DNA of 64,000 nt from Seonamhaeicola aphaedonensis (GTDB lineage Bacteria; Bacteroidota; Bacteroidia; Flavobacteriales; Flavobacteriaceae): contig NZ_QRDX01000006.1 in the NCBI RefSeq assembly GCF_003386195.1, forward strand, positions 1 to 64,000. The letters run 5' to 3'. Below the pieces are notes generated by a model. The model saw nothing but the letters and a program-made list of their open reading frames with translations, ran no database searches and was not told where the DNA came from. Below are positions 31,779-41,010 of the stretch, in pieces. Every line of letters starts with the position of its first letter. Positions within the stretch are counted from its first letter, which is position 1. The translations under genes were made by a program, and so were the position numbers.

Positions 31779-31815
31779 AAAAACCTCGCAAAGTTAACAA
31801 TTTGCGAGGTTTTTT
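31779..31815 (-). terminator. Terminator of tpiA
   Basis: A 14-bp stem AAAAACCTCGCAAA/TTTGCGAGGTTTTT with an 8-nt loop, 55 bp past the tpiA stop, followed by T residues on the minus strand. Confidence 0.85.
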
Positions 31816-31869
31816 ATGAGTTGTTTATGAGATACTGAGACAAGTTCAGTATGACTTTGGATTTATACT

Positions 31870-32619
31870 TTAAAATGCATTTACAATAGCAAAGAAATCT
31901 TCTGCTTTTAGAGAAGCGCCTCCAATTAAACCACCATCTACATCTGGCTTAGAGAAAATCTCTTGAGCATTAGCTGGTTTTACACTTCCTCCATAAAGAA
32001 TAGACACAGAATCTGCAATGTCTGTACCATATTTATCTGCTAATGTTTTCCTTATAAAAGCGTGCATATCTTGAGCTTGCTCTGGGCTTGCTGTTTCGCC
32101 AGTACCAATGGCCCAAACAGGTTCGTATGCTAAAATGATGTTTTCAAATGCCGATGGTTCTAAATGAAATAAAGCATTTTTTATTTGACTTTCAACAACA
32201 GCTTCCTCGTTACCGGATTTTCTGTCTGCTAATTCTTCACCAAAACAAAAGATTACACGCATATCATTTGCTAAAGCAGCATCTACTTTTTTAGCTAGAA
32301 GTTCGTCTGTTTCATTAAAGTATTCTCTACGTTCACTATGCCCTAAGATTACAGTTTGTACACCTACACTTTTTAATATGCTTGCACTCACTTCACCTGT
32401 ATAAGCTCCATTTTCAGCAAAGTGCATATTTTGAGCTATTACTTCTATTCCTGTATTTTTTAATACATTAAAAGCTTGATACAAATTAGGGAATGTTGGC
32501 GCCACCATGACCTCTGCATTAGAGGTTTTTGTTTGGTTTGTTAAAGCTGATAACAACGCTTCGGTTTGTGATAAGTCGTTATTCATCTTCCAGTTTCCTG
32601 CAACGATATTCTTTCTCAT
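31870..32619 (-). CDS. tpiA: Triosephosphate isomerase
   Basis: Interconverts dihydroxyacetone phosphate and glyceraldehyde 3-phosphate in glycolysis. The 249 residues contain all hallmarks: AGNWKMN at the start (Asn and Lys of the active site), VILGHSERREYF with the catalytic His near residue 95, the catalytic Glu in AYEPVWAIGTG near 167, and the phosphate-binding SILYGGSVKP near 210 and GLIGGASL near 232. It lies downstream of a thioredoxin-like gene in a minus-strand run conserved in flavobacteria. Confidence 0.97.
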   Translation of the reverse strand: MRKNIVAGNWKMNNDLSQTEALLSALTNQTKTSNAEVMVAPTFPNLYQAFNVLKNTGIEVIAQNMHFAENGAYTGEVSASILKSVGVQTVILGHSERREYFNETDELLAKKVDAALANDMRVIFCFGEELADRKSGNEEAVVESQIKNALFHLEPSAFENIILAYEPVWAIGTGETASPEQAQDMHAFIRKTLADKYGTDIADSVSILYGGSVKPANAQEIFSKPDVDGGLIGGASLKAEDFFAIVNAF

Positions 32620-32669
32620 AAAATGATATATTTATGGTTTTTTGATTTTTGTAAACGCTGCTAAAGTAC

Positions 32670-33161
32670 TTATTTTTTTAGAGCCTTAATAAGTTTTTTG
32701 TCATTAGCTTCAATAACTTTATATACAACGATTTCGCTAGCTTCATTTACCACCAAATATCTAGGAATCCAATCTAAATTCAGGAAATTACCAAAAGGGC
32801 CTTTCCAACCAGATTGCATAAAGTAGTGATCTCCCTGTACATTGTACTTTTCAATACCTCTTTTCCAAGATTCTCGCCCTCTATCTAGTGACAAAAACAC
32901 ATAAACCACATCCTTATATTTGGCCTGTAATTCTTTAACTTTAGGCATGCCTCGTAAGCAATCACCACACCATGATGCCCAAACATCAATAACGATTGTT
33001 TTGCCTTTATGTTTTTCCAAAATTAAATCAAAGGACACTTCATCTCCCCCTAAAGTGATGAATGTATCATTTAAAGCTTCTTCACTAAACCGTGTAGGCT
33101 TCTCTACATTACAGCTAAAAAAATTTATCAATAAAACTAGTAGATAATTCATTTTGTTCAT
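32670..33161 (-). CDS. TlpA-like thioredoxin-fold lipoprotein
   Basis: Periplasm-facing thiol oxidoreductase or reductase, 163 residues. The lipoprotein signal ends LINFFSC. The thioredoxin fold has the active site VWASWCGDCLRGMPKV near residue 75 and the cis-proline region WIPRYLVVNE near 133. The C-G-D-C pair differs from the common C-P-P-C of TlpA. It precedes tpiA and follows the ABC permease gene on the same strand. The MauE/DoxX-like protein two genes upstream may form a thiol-redox pair with it; the partner is inferred. Confidence 0.85.
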   Translation of the reverse strand: MNKMNYLLVLLINFFSCNVEKPTRFSEEALNDTFITLGGDEVSFDLILEKHKGKTIVIDVWASWCGDCLRGMPKVKELQAKYKDVVYVFLSLDRGRESWKRGIEKYNVQGDHYFMQSGWKGPFGNFLNLDWIPRYLVVNEASEIVVYKVIEANDKKLIKALKK

Positions 33162-33207
33162 TTATTATTTTAATTTATTGGGGTTTTCACCTATGTGAAA
33201 ATAAAAC

Positions 33208-34284
33208 TTAACTAAGTTTTACTTTTGGATCCAACCATACATATATTAGGTCGACAAAAATATTAATCATTACAAACATGGTGGCTATGACCAATACAGA
33301 CCCCATAATTACAGGTAAATCTAAAGTATTCAGCGAATTAACTATTTCTTTTCCCAGACCGTTCCAACCAAAAATATATTCTACAAAAACGGCACCAGCC
33401 AACATAGAGGCAAACCAACCAGAAATTGCTGTAACCACTGGATTCATAGCATTTTTAATAGCATGATTTTTTATAATTTGAAACTCACTCAAACCTTTGG
33501 CTCTAGCTGTTCTAATGTAGTCTTGATTGAAAACTTCCAATAATGAATTTCGCATCAGTTGAATAACCACCGCCAAAGGGCGAATACCTAATACCACTGC
33601 TGGCAATATTAAATTCTTCCATTTAATATGCATAGCTTCTCCAAAATCGTCCAATTCATAAAGGCTTCCTGTCATTTCTAGATTGGTGTATTTATGAAGT
33701 ACAAAACCAAATAACCAAGCAAATAAAATAGCACTAAAAAATGAAGGCACACTCATACCCAAAGTACTTACTACTTGAATGACCTTATCTAACCACATAT
33801 CTTTATAAAGCGCCGATATAATTCCTAAAACAATCCCAAGCAAAATGGCTATTAATATGGCAGATACTGCTAACACAAAGGTATTTGGTAACGTTTCACC
33901 CAAAACTTCTGTAACGCGTTTTCCCTGTTTCGTAAAAGATTCTCGTAAATACGGAAACTTTAAAACGGTGGTTGTATTGCCAATGGAAAATAGTTTTGAA
34001 AAAGAATATTTTTGACTATCCAAAGATGTATAATCATTTTTTGTATTAGAATGAAACGAAATGGGTAACAAATCATTTAAATAATATAAATACTGAGTGG
34101 AAATAGGTTTATCAAAACCATATTTCTGTTTAACCAAAGCCAGTTGTTCGCTGTCCTCATTCTGACCAAGCATCATTTGAGCAGGGTCTCCTGGAAGTAC
34201 ATTAAATAAAAAGAATATTACTGTAACTACTCCGAATAACGTGAGAAAAGCATAAGTGATTTTATTTAACAGGTATCTAAGCAA
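33208..34284 (-). CDS. DppB-type ABC transporter permease (peptide/nickel family), unpaired
   Basis: Inner-membrane permease of a binding-protein-dependent transporter for peptides or nickel. The 358 residues start with the family's LLNKITYAFLTLFGVVTVIF helix and LPGDPAQMMLG. A long extracytoplasmic insertion (residues 65-125) is typical of Bacteroidota. Five further helices follow, with the ATPase-contacting EAA loop DYIRTARAKGLSEFQIIKNH near 265. Translation starts at TTG (34284), and no ATG is near. No DppC, ATPase or binding protein is adjacent, so the remaining subunits must lie elsewhere. Confidence 0.9.
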   Translation of the reverse strand: MLRYLLNKITYAFLTLFGVVTVIFFLFNVLPGDPAQMMLGQNEDSEQLALVKQKYGFDKPISTQYLYYLNDLLPISFHSNTKNDYTSLDSQKYSFSKLFSIGNTTTVLKFPYLRESFTKQGKRVTEVLGETLPNTFVLAVSAILIAILLGIVLGIISALYKDMWLDKVIQVVSTLGMSVPSFFSAILFAWLFGFVLHKYTNLEMTGSLYELDDFGEAMHIKWKNLILPAVVLGIRPLAVVIQLMRNSLLEVFNQDYIRTARAKGLSEFQIIKNHAIKNAMNPVVTAISGWFASMLAGAVFVEYIFGWNGLGKEIVNSLNTLDLPVIMGSVLVIATMFVMINIFVDLIYVWLDPKVKLS

Positions 34285-34343
34285 TAAGTTTTATTTGTTG
34301 ATGGTTTGTTTATTTAAGTGAAATCTATTTCTCTACCAAGGGC

Positions 34344-35441
34344 TTACAAGAACTCCAAATCCTCAATATCATTCCAATGTACTTTTTGCATCACCGTACC
34401 TTTGTCTAACTCTAAAATACCTGGATTGGAACGCACCACTGTTTTTAGTGCTTTTTCATCACATAAGTACCAATCAAAATTTAATCCATAGGTTCTATTA
34501 ACGTATTGTTTGGCTTCTTTGCCTGAGGCGGTTAAACCAACCACAGTATACCCCTTTTTAATAGCTATTTCTGACAGTACTTTTAGTTTTTTAGCACCTT
34601 CGTTTTCAATCTTTTCAAGACTGTAAGACACAATAACTATGACATTGTCTTTACTTAAAAAATATTCGGTTAAATCTTCTTCTTCACTTTCAATTGAAAA
34701 ATCAACTACAGGTGGGGTATAACCTTCATCAAGAACTTTAGTTTCAACACTTATAAACTCACCATCTATAGTAGGGTAAGAACCATCTGTTACAATAATA
34801 TTTTCTTCACCATTAACATTGAATTTCCAGCTATATTCTAAAACTGGTTTTGGTGCATTTTCAGGAATGGTCATTCCTTCTGCAATATTATTTCCAATTT
34901 TATAAGCTCTAAAATCAATAACAGGTAAATGCATAAGTACGTGGTAACCAAACCATAAACTAACTACAAAGCTCATTAAAGCCAAAATTGTAGTTGGTAA
35001 CTTTCTAAAAATTGGTTTGATATGTTCAAGTCCATATAAAAGAATTAATATAAAGAACAGTAATACCACATCTTTGGTGAAACTTTCCCAAGGCGTAAGC
35101 TTTAAGGCATCTCCAAAACACCCACAGTCCTTAACTTTATCGAAATATGCCGAATAAAACGTTAAAAACGTAAAGAAAACAATCATTAACAACAAACTCC
35201 AAATAGTAAATTTAGGTTTGTACCCAATTAGCAAAAACACACCTAAAACAACTTCAAAAACCACCACAAAAATGGAGATTCCAAGTGCGTAAGGTTCTAA
35301 GAAAGGAACGTTTAAAACATCTACGCTAAAATACTCCTGTAATTTATAAGAAAACCCAAGCGGATCATTAAGTTTTATAAAACCCGAAATGATAAAAAGG
35401 ACTCCAACAAATATTCTTGATAGACTTACAATTACTTTCAT
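34344..35441 (-). CDS. BT_3928-like membrane protein with DoxX/MauE-type and thioredoxin-like domains
   Basis: A 365-residue protein. Residues 1-145 contain four membrane helices of the DoxX/MauE type (RIFVGVLFIISGFIKLNDP at the start) and the loop DCGCFGDALKLTPW with a C-G-C pair. A fifth hydrophobic segment near 150-170 leads to an extracytoplasmic half ending with a thioredoxin-like fold without an active-site CxxC (VIVIVSYSLEKIENEGAKKL, then GLNFDWYLCDE). Related MauE proteins keep disulfides in order during periplasmic maturation. It lies 2 bp after the DUF1599 gene and before the DppB-type permease, and could work with the TlpA-like lipoprotein. Confidence 0.8.
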   Translation of the reverse strand: MKVIVSLSRIFVGVLFIISGFIKLNDPLGFSYKLQEYFSVDVLNVPFLEPYALGISIFVVVFEVVLGVFLLIGYKPKFTIWSLLLMIVFFTFLTFYSAYFDKVKDCGCFGDALKLTPWESFTKDVVLLFFILILLYGLEHIKPIFRKLPTTILALMSFVVSLWFGYHVLMHLPVIDFRAYKIGNNIAEGMTIPENAPKPVLEYSWKFNVNGEENIIVTDGSYPTIDGEFISVETKVLDEGYTPPVVDFSIESEEEDLTEYFLSKDNVIVIVSYSLEKIENEGAKKLKVLSEIAIKKGYTVVGLTASGKEAKQYVNRTYGLNFDWYLCDEKALKTVVRSNPGILELDKGTVMQKVHWNDIEDLEFL

Positions 35442-35443
35442 TA

Positions 35444-35983
35444 TTATTCTTCTTTAAGATGAATCATAGCAAAAACGGCATAGTTTATCATATCCTGATA
35501 ATTAGCATCAATACCTTCGCTTACCAAGGTTTTACCAGCATTATCTTCAATTTGTTTAACACGTAATAGTTTCTGTAAAATTAAATCGGTTAAACTACTT
35601 ACTCTCATATCACGCCATGCTTCGCCATAATCATGATTTTTGTCTTCCATAAGTTTTTTAGTAATGGCTATATGTTTTTCGTATAAATCAACAGCCTCAT
35701 CGGTAGATAAATCGGGTTGATCAACAACCCCTTTTTCAATTTGAATTAATGCCATTATACAATAGTTTATAATACCAATAAACTCACTCTCTTGTCCTTC
35801 ATCAACCTTTTGGACATCATTTTCCTGAAGGCCTCTAATACGCTGCGCTTTAATAAAAATTTGATCAGTTAAAGACGGTAAACGTAATATTCTCCAAGCA
35901 CTACCATAATCAGTCATTTTCTTTTTAAACAAACTTTTACAGGTATCAATAACAGCATTGTATTGTTTTGAAGTATCTTGCAT
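35444..35983 (-). CDS. DUF1599 domain-containing protein with internal duplication
   Basis: A 179-residue soluble protein of unknown function. It consists of two copies of the same module. MTDYGSAWRILRLPSLTDQ near residue 19 and NHDYGEAWRDMRVSSLTDL near 118 share D-Y-G-x-A-W-R-x-x-R-x-x-S-L-T-D, each followed by a basic I.....R..Q helix. Each copy ends with a G...Y.D..NY stretch (EFIGIINYCIMALIQ and NYQDMINYAVFAMIH). The arrangement is all-helical, like MazG-type nucleotide hydrolases, but I cannot name a reaction. It is the first gene of the minus-strand run and is divergent from folP. Confidence 0.85.
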   Translation of the reverse strand: MQDTSKQYNAVIDTCKSLFKKKMTDYGSAWRILRLPSLTDQIFIKAQRIRGLQENDVQKVDEGQESEFIGIINYCIMALIQIEKGVVDQPDLSTDEAVDLYEKHIAITKKLMEDKNHDYGEAWRDMRVSSLTDLILQKLLRVKQIEDNAGKTLVSEGIDANYQDMINYAVFAMIHLKEE

Positions 35984-36112
35984 GAATTAAATAGTATTTT
36001 GCGTAAATTTCGCTTAAATAGTTCAGAGTTCAAAGTTCTGAGTTCCGAATTATAAATATTTATAAATTTAATGAAACTTTAAACCTCAAGTTTTAAATTT
36101 TGAACCTTTAAT

Positions 36113-36937
36113 ATGACCATAAATTGCAAAGGAACACTCATTAATATAGCATCACCAAAAGTGATGGGGGTTTTAAATGTTACCCCAGATTCTTTTTATG
36201 ATGGCGGGAAATACAATGACGAAAAAGACATATTACGGCAAGTAGATAAAATGCTGAGTGAAGGTGCTACTTTCATTGATTTAGGTGCTTACAGTTCACG
36301 CCCTGGCGCTGATTTTGTTAGCGAGGATGAAGAACTGAAACGTATCGTTCCTATTGTTCAATCTATTCTAAAACACTTTCCCGAAACTTTAATTTCTATT
36401 GATACTTTTAGAAGTAAAGTAGCTGAAGCATGTATTACATCGGGTGCTGCTTTAATAAACGATATTTCTGCTGGTAAACTAGACCATAGTATGTTACAAA
36501 CGGTTGCTAATTTACGAGTACCATACATCATGATGCACATGCGGGGAAATCCTCAAAATATGCAACAGCAAACAGCATATGATGATTTGGTAAAAGACAT
36601 TATTTTTTATTTTTCTGAACGTATAGCTGCTGCCCATGCCTTGGGAATTATTGATGTTATTATCGATCCGGGCTTTGGATTTTCTAAAACCTTAGAACAG
36701 AATTACGAACTCCTAAACAAATTAGAATTGTTTAAAATGATTGAAAAACCACTACTTGTGGGTGTTTCTAGAAAATCTATGATATACAAATTGTTAGAAA
36801 CCACCCCTGAAAATGCTTTAAATGGCACAACAACTTTAAATACAGTAGCATTACAGAAAGGCACCAACATTTTACGGGTACATGATGTAAAAGAAGCCAT
36901 GGAATGTGTTAAACTGGTTGAGATATTGAGTCGTTAA
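36113..36937 (+). CDS. folP: Dihydropteroate synthase
   Basis: Condenses p-aminobenzoate with hydroxymethyl-dihydropterin diphosphate in folate synthesis. The 274 residues contain VMGVLNVTPDSFYDGGKY, the p-aminobenzoate/diphosphate loop ATFIDLGAYSSRPGA, ISIDTFRSKVAEACI, ALINDISAG, YIMMHMRGNPQNMQ, the pterin-binding DPGFGFSKTLEQNYELL, and GVSRKSMIYKLL. GAYSSRPGA varies from the common GGESTRPGA, as in other Bacteroidota. It starts a plus-strand run folP-lipoprotein-cdaA. Confidence 0.95.
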   Translation: MTINCKGTLINIASPKVMGVLNVTPDSFYDGGKYNDEKDILRQVDKMLSEGATFIDLGAYSSRPGADFVSEDEELKRIVPIVQSILKHFPETLISIDTFRSKVAEACITSGAALINDISAGKLDHSMLQTVANLRVPYIMMHMRGNPQNMQQQTAYDDLVKDIIFYFSERIAAAHALGIIDVIIDPGFGFSKTLEQNYELLNKLELFKMIEKPLLVGVSRKSMIYKLLETTPENALNGTTTLNTVALQKGTNILRVHDVKEAMECVKLVEILSR

Positions 36938-36949
36938 GCCGTTTAGTTG

Positions 36950-37639
36950 ATGAAAATTATGAAAAAAACAACTCTATTAGTTTTACTTGTAGTTATTTGT
37001 GCTTGCAATAAGAAAGTTGTGGAGTTACCTGAAATAAGTCATTCTGATATCACTGAAATTCAAGATGTCTCTGCGGCCTACTTGTTTTATGACGAAACCC
37101 AACCCGATAGCGTTTTGTTAAATAGAAAAAACTTGATAAGTACAACCAATTGGCTGGTTAATATTGATAAACGACTCACTCTAAAACAAGTCATTCCTTA
37201 TATTAAATTTCTACAAGAGAAAAAAGCTAATGCAGGCCATAAAAATGAACATGCTAAAAATTATTTTACGTGTCATGATACCGGTAGAAATAACTTGGGG
37301 TTTGTGGAGTTTACCGAGATTACCTATCATAGCAAAGAACCCATTAATTTTATTTCTAAAATCTCAGATATCCCAACTAAATATCAAATTATTTTAAACT
37401 TTAACTCGAAAGAAAATATTGAAATATTACACTTCGTCCATTTGGAAGAAATAAAAACTAATCTAGTAGGATTAAAAAACTATTTAAAAAACATATCAAA
37501 TAGCTTAAATAAAGATATTGAGCTACTAGTTGGCTTTAAAGAAACCTCTTCATTTCAAGATTATATTTCCAATAAATCCAAACTTTTAAAATTAGATTTA
37601 GAAAATGTAACCATATCTAAAAACGAATTTATTTATTAA
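36950..37639 (+). CDS. Putative lipoprotein between folP and cdaA, unrecognised
   Basis: About 229 residues with no family I recognise. The N-terminus MKKTTLLVLLVVICACNKK is a lipoprotein signal with the acylated Cys just before the Asn. The mature part is mostly alpha/beta and charged. It begins with a short conserved-looking VVELPEISHSDITEIQDVSA and ends YISNKSKLLKLDLENVTISK. The segment AYLFYDETQPDSVLLNR resembles a TonB-like or carboxypeptidase-regulatory style opening only vaguely. It starts 12 nt after folP and ends 29 nt before cdaA, so it is likely part of the same transcript. An envelope signal that feeds the diadenylate cyclase is possible but unproven. Confidence 0.7.
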   Translation: MKIMKKTTLLVLLVVICACNKKVVELPEISHSDITEIQDVSAAYLFYDETQPDSVLLNRKNLISTTNWLVNIDKRLTLKQVIPYIKFLQEKKANAGHKNEHAKNYFTCHDTGRNNLGFVEFTEITYHSKEPINFISKISDIPTKYQIILNFNSKENIEILHFVHLEEIKTNLVGLKNYLKNISNSLNKDIELLVGFKETSSFQDYISNKSKLLKLDLENVTISKNEFIY

Positions 37640-37668
37640 CTCTATTTTCTTAAATTTACCAAAACCAT

Positions 37669-38460
37669 TTGCCATTGAATATCTTTAACGACATCTTAAA
37701 CCTACGCTTTATAGATTATCTTGATGTTGTTCTGGTGGCCTTCCTGCTTTATTATATATACAAACTGGTAAAAGGTACTGTTGCTATCAATATCTTTCTT
37801 GGAATTCTTATTATTTACGGCGCCTGGAGACTGACCGAATTTTTGGATATGAATCTTTTGAATGGACTTTTAAGAGGTTTTATTGAAGTTGGTATCATTG
37901 CACTGATAGTAGTATTTCAACCAGAAATTAGAAAGTTTTTACTCATGGTAGGATCTACCAATTTAGGAAGACGCGTAAAGTTTTTACAACGTTTTAAGTT
38001 TTTAAAAACCGATGCTACCAATACCACCAATGTGGATGCTATTGTAGCAGCTTGTAATAAAATGTCTATGTCTAAAACAGGTGCTTTAATAGTTTTTGAG
38101 CGTAACAACAATCTTGATTTCTTAACCTCCTCTGGTGATGAAATGAATATTAAAGTTACGCAACCCATTATTGAAAGTATATTTTTTAAGAACAGTCCGT
38201 TACACGATGGTGCCATCATAGTTAGTAATAATATAGTAAAAGCTACACGTGTAATTCTTCCTGTTAATAATGAGAAAACCATACCCAAACGTTTTGGGTT
38301 ACGCCACAGAGCTGCCATTGGAGTTACAGAAAAGACTGATGCTTTAGCGTTGGCAGTAAGTGAAGAAACCGGACACATTTCTTATTTTAAAGACGGTGAG
38401 TTTGTTGTTTTTGAAGATGCTTCTCAGTTAATATCTATGATTAAAAAAGATTTAATGTGA
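37669..38460 (+). CDS. cdaA: Diadenylate cyclase, CdaA type
   Basis: Makes cyclic di-AMP from two ATP; membrane-bound. The 263 residues have three N-terminal helices (about residues 13-33, 36-55 and 60-80) and a DisA_N (DAC) domain with the catalytic SPLHDGAIIVSNN near residue 182 and GLRHRAAIGVTEKTDALALAVSEE near 208. PKRFG precedes the RHR triad as usual. Translation appears to start at TTG (37669, or 37675); no ATG lies ahead of the first helix. It is overlapped at its stop (TGATG) by the DUF3667 gene. Confidence 0.93.
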   Translation: MPLNIFNDILNLRFIDYLDVVLVAFLLYYIYKLVKGTVAINIFLGILIIYGAWRLTEFLDMNLLNGLLRGFIEVGIIALIVVFQPEIRKFLLMVGSTNLGRRVKFLQRFKFLKTDATNTTNVDAIVAACNKMSMSKTGALIVFERNNNLDFLTSSGDEMNIKVTQPIIESIFFKNSPLHDGAIIVSNNIVKATRVILPVNNEKTIPKRFGLRHRAAIGVTEKTDALALAVSEETGHISYFKDGEFVVFEDASQLISMIKKDLM

Positions 38461-39251
38461 TGAATTGTAGAAATTGTGATACTACATTAAGAACAGACTA
38501 TTGCTTTTGTCCAGATTGCGGAGCAAAAGTGGTAAGAAACAGAATTACTATTAAAAACTTATTATATGTTTTTTTTGAACGCTATTTTAATCTAGATAAT
38601 ACCTTTTTTAAAACTCTTAGGCATATGATAATAAAACCACAAGAAGTTTGTGGTGGCTATATTGCCGGTGTGAGAAAAAAAATATTTAAACCCTGTTAGC
38701 ATGCTTGCCATTGCTTTAACATCTTCTGGTTTTATTCTGTTTTTAATGAAAAAGGTGGCTTGGGGTAGTATTGACTTTTTGAAAATAGGCTATGCCCAAA
38801 CAAGTTCTGGTGCTAGTGGCTCTGAAAAAATCATGTCGGCTACCATGGAATACAGTTCTTTATTGTATTTCCTTTACATTCCAATGATAGCATTAGCAAG
38901 TTATTTAGTGTTTAACAAAAAAAACTACAACTATGCAGAACACTTTGTAATTTCTATATACTCACTCACAAACTTTAGTATTATTTCAACAATCTACGCT
39001 GCTATTTTTTAATAGTTGACCCTCAACTATACCTAAACACTGCTTTGTTATATCTTATATTCATGATTTTTTACTGTATTTATGTAGCGCACAAAAATTC
39101 CAAATATCAGAAGATTTCCTTGCTATGGAGAATACCCGTATTTTGGTTTATTTTCTTTATTGGATATATGGGCGTTTCAATAATGACTATTGTTGTGCTA
39201 TTTGTTACAGGCGATATTACATTAGAGGATTTTATTCCAAAAATTAAATAA
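38460..39251 (+). pseudogene. DUF3667 membrane protein gene with two compensating frameshifts
   Basis: The first part encodes the zinc-ribbon start MNCRNCDTTLRTDYCFCPDCG and IIKPQEVCGGYIAGVRKK. The middle part continues NPVSMLAIALTSSGF and several membrane helices. The last part continues IVDPQLYLNTALLYLIFMIF to VTGDITLEDFIPKIK. A run of eight A (38675-38682) shifts the frame by +1; seven A would give V-R-K-K-Y-L-N-P-V-S. A run of six T (39005-39010) shifts it back; seven T would give A-I-F-L-I-V. Both breaks are in homopolymers and cancel out. So this is either a slippage-prone or dead gene, or a sequence error. It follows cdaA with overlapping stop and start, and overlaps the convergent ABC transporter gene by 8 bp. 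Confidence 0.85.
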
Positions 39252-41010
39252 CTGCTTCCTCTTGTAAAAACTGCACTTCGTAAAGGTTTTTGTAGTAACC
39301 GTCTTTCTTCTTGAGAAGTTCAACATGTGTGCCTTGTTCTACGATGTTTCCAGAGTCCATGACAATGATTTTATCAGCTTTCTTGACAGTAGCTAATCGG
39401 TGTGCTATCACAATGGATGTTCTTCCTTTCGTAATTTTATCGGTAGCATTTTGAATAAGTTGCTCAGAATAAGAATCTACTGAAGACGTTGCCTCATCTA
39501 AAACTAAAATACTAGGGTTGGTTACGTAGGCTCTTAAAAATGAAATTAATTGTCTTTGGCCCGATGATAACATAACACCGCGCTCCTTGACATTATAATG
39601 ATAACCATTTGGTAAACTCATAATAAAATCATGAATACCAATTTCTTTAGCCGCCTGTTGCACCTGTTCTTCGGTAATTTCAGGGTGGTTTAATGTTATA
39701 TTATTGAGAATTGTATCAGCAAACAAAAACACATCCTGAAGTACTACCGCTATTTGGGTTCTTAAAGAAGCAAGGGTTACCTCTCTAATATCAATACCAT
39801 CGATCAAAATAGCACCTTCATTGATTTCATAAAATCTATTAAGTAGGTTGATAATAGTAGATTTCCCTGCTCCTGTTGCACCCACAATGGCTACGGTATC
39901 ACCTGCATTTACGGTTAAGGAAATACCCTTTAAAACATTTTCATCCTCTACATAACTAAAATGTACGTTGTTAAATTTGATTTCGCCTTTAAAATGCTCA
40001 GCAACTAAGGTGCCTTTATCATCAATTTGTGAGGTAGTATCTAACACTCTAAAAACTCTTTTGGCTGCTACCATTCCCATCTGAAGAGTATTAAACTTAT
40101 CTGCCATCTGTCTTAAAGGCCTGAATAACATAGGTATATACATTATAAACGCAATTAGAGTACCTTGTATATCGGTACCCTCAATTGTTTTTATGCCTCC
40201 GTACCAGGCTACCAAACCAATAACTATTGAAGATGCTAAATCTGGTATTGGAAAGAAAAATGAGTTGTACCAAATAGTTTTTAGCCAGCCTTTTTTGTGT
40301 CGCTCATTAATCTCTTTAAAATTTTCGTGTTCAATTTTTTCACGAGTAAAAAGCTGAAGGATCTTCATACCTGTAATACGCTCCTGAACAAATGAATTTA
40401 GGTTAGAGACCTCGGTTCTTACCTCTTCAAAAGCTATTTTCATATATTTTTGAAATAGTCTTGTTGCGTATACCAAAACGGGTAACATGACAAACACAAT
40501 CATACTGAGTCTCCAATCTATATATATCATCACCATGAAAACAACCACCATAGCCAACATATCTCTAAAAATCATGAACAACCCTTGTCCAAAAATATCG
40601 GCAATACGTTCCATATCAGTTACCGATCTAGTGATTAATACACCAACTGATGAGTTATCATAATACTTCATTTTAAAACGAAGTAAATGATTAAATAATT
40701 TAATCCTAACATCTTTTACAAGACTTTGTCCCAACCATGATGCATAATAGATAAAAACAAGTTGAAATATTGTCTGCAAAATCAATGCAGCTAGCATGAT
40801 AATTATGTAAAACAAGAAGGTCTCTGGCTTATTTAATTCAATTCCCTTATCCACTGCATCTTTGGTAAGATAAGGTGTTGCAGCACCAATACCTGCCAAC
40901 AACAATACCAAAAAACACAAACTTGTAAATGTAAGTTTATAGGGTTTTATATATTGAAACAGACGTTTAAAGAGTACAAAATCGAATATATTTTCTTTCT
41001 TTTTAGTCAT
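39244..41010 (-). CDS. ABC exporter, fused permease and ATPase (MsbA/MDR type)
   Basis: Half-transporter that works as a homodimer or heterodimer in the inner membrane, 588 residues. Six helices fill residues 1-320. The nucleotide-binding domain has Walker A GATGAGKST near 368, the Q-loop VLQDVFLFADT near 415, signature LSSGQRQL near 475, Walker B ILVLDEATSS near 493, and the switch histidine in VIAHRLATV near 527. It overlaps truA by 8 bp at its start. Substrate is unknown; lipid or drug export is usual for the type. Confidence 0.92.
   Translation of the reverse strand: MTKKKENIFDFVLFKRLFQYIKPYKLTFTSLCFLVLLLAGIGAATPYLTKDAVDKGIELNKPETFLFYIIIMLAALILQTIFQLVFIYYASWLGQSLVKDVRIKLFNHLLRFKMKYYDNSSVGVLITRSVTDMERIADIFGQGLFMIFRDMLAMVVVFMVMIYIDWRLSMIVFVMLPVLVYATRLFQKYMKIAFEEVRTEVSNLNSFVQERITGMKILQLFTREKIEHENFKEINERHKKGWLKTIWYNSFFFPIPDLASSIVIGLVAWYGGIKTIEGTDIQGTLIAFIMYIPMLFRPLRQMADKFNTLQMGMVAAKRVFRVLDTTSQIDDKGTLVAEHFKGEIKFNNVHFSYVEDENVLKGISLTVNAGDTVAIVGATGAGKSTIINLLNRFYEINEGAILIDGIDIREVTLASLRTQIAVVLQDVFLFADTILNNITLNHPEITEEQVQQAAKEIGIHDFIMSLPNGYHYNVKERGVMLSSGQRQLISFLRAYVTNPSILVLDEATSSVDSYSEQLIQNATDKITKGRTSIVIAHRLATVKKADKIIVMDSGNIVEQGTHVELLKKKDGYYKNLYEVQFLQEEAVI

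Noticed and set aside
37917-38378. A 153-codon frame opposite cdaA
   Set aside because: The DAC-domain motifs on the plus strand leave no room for a second coding constraint here.
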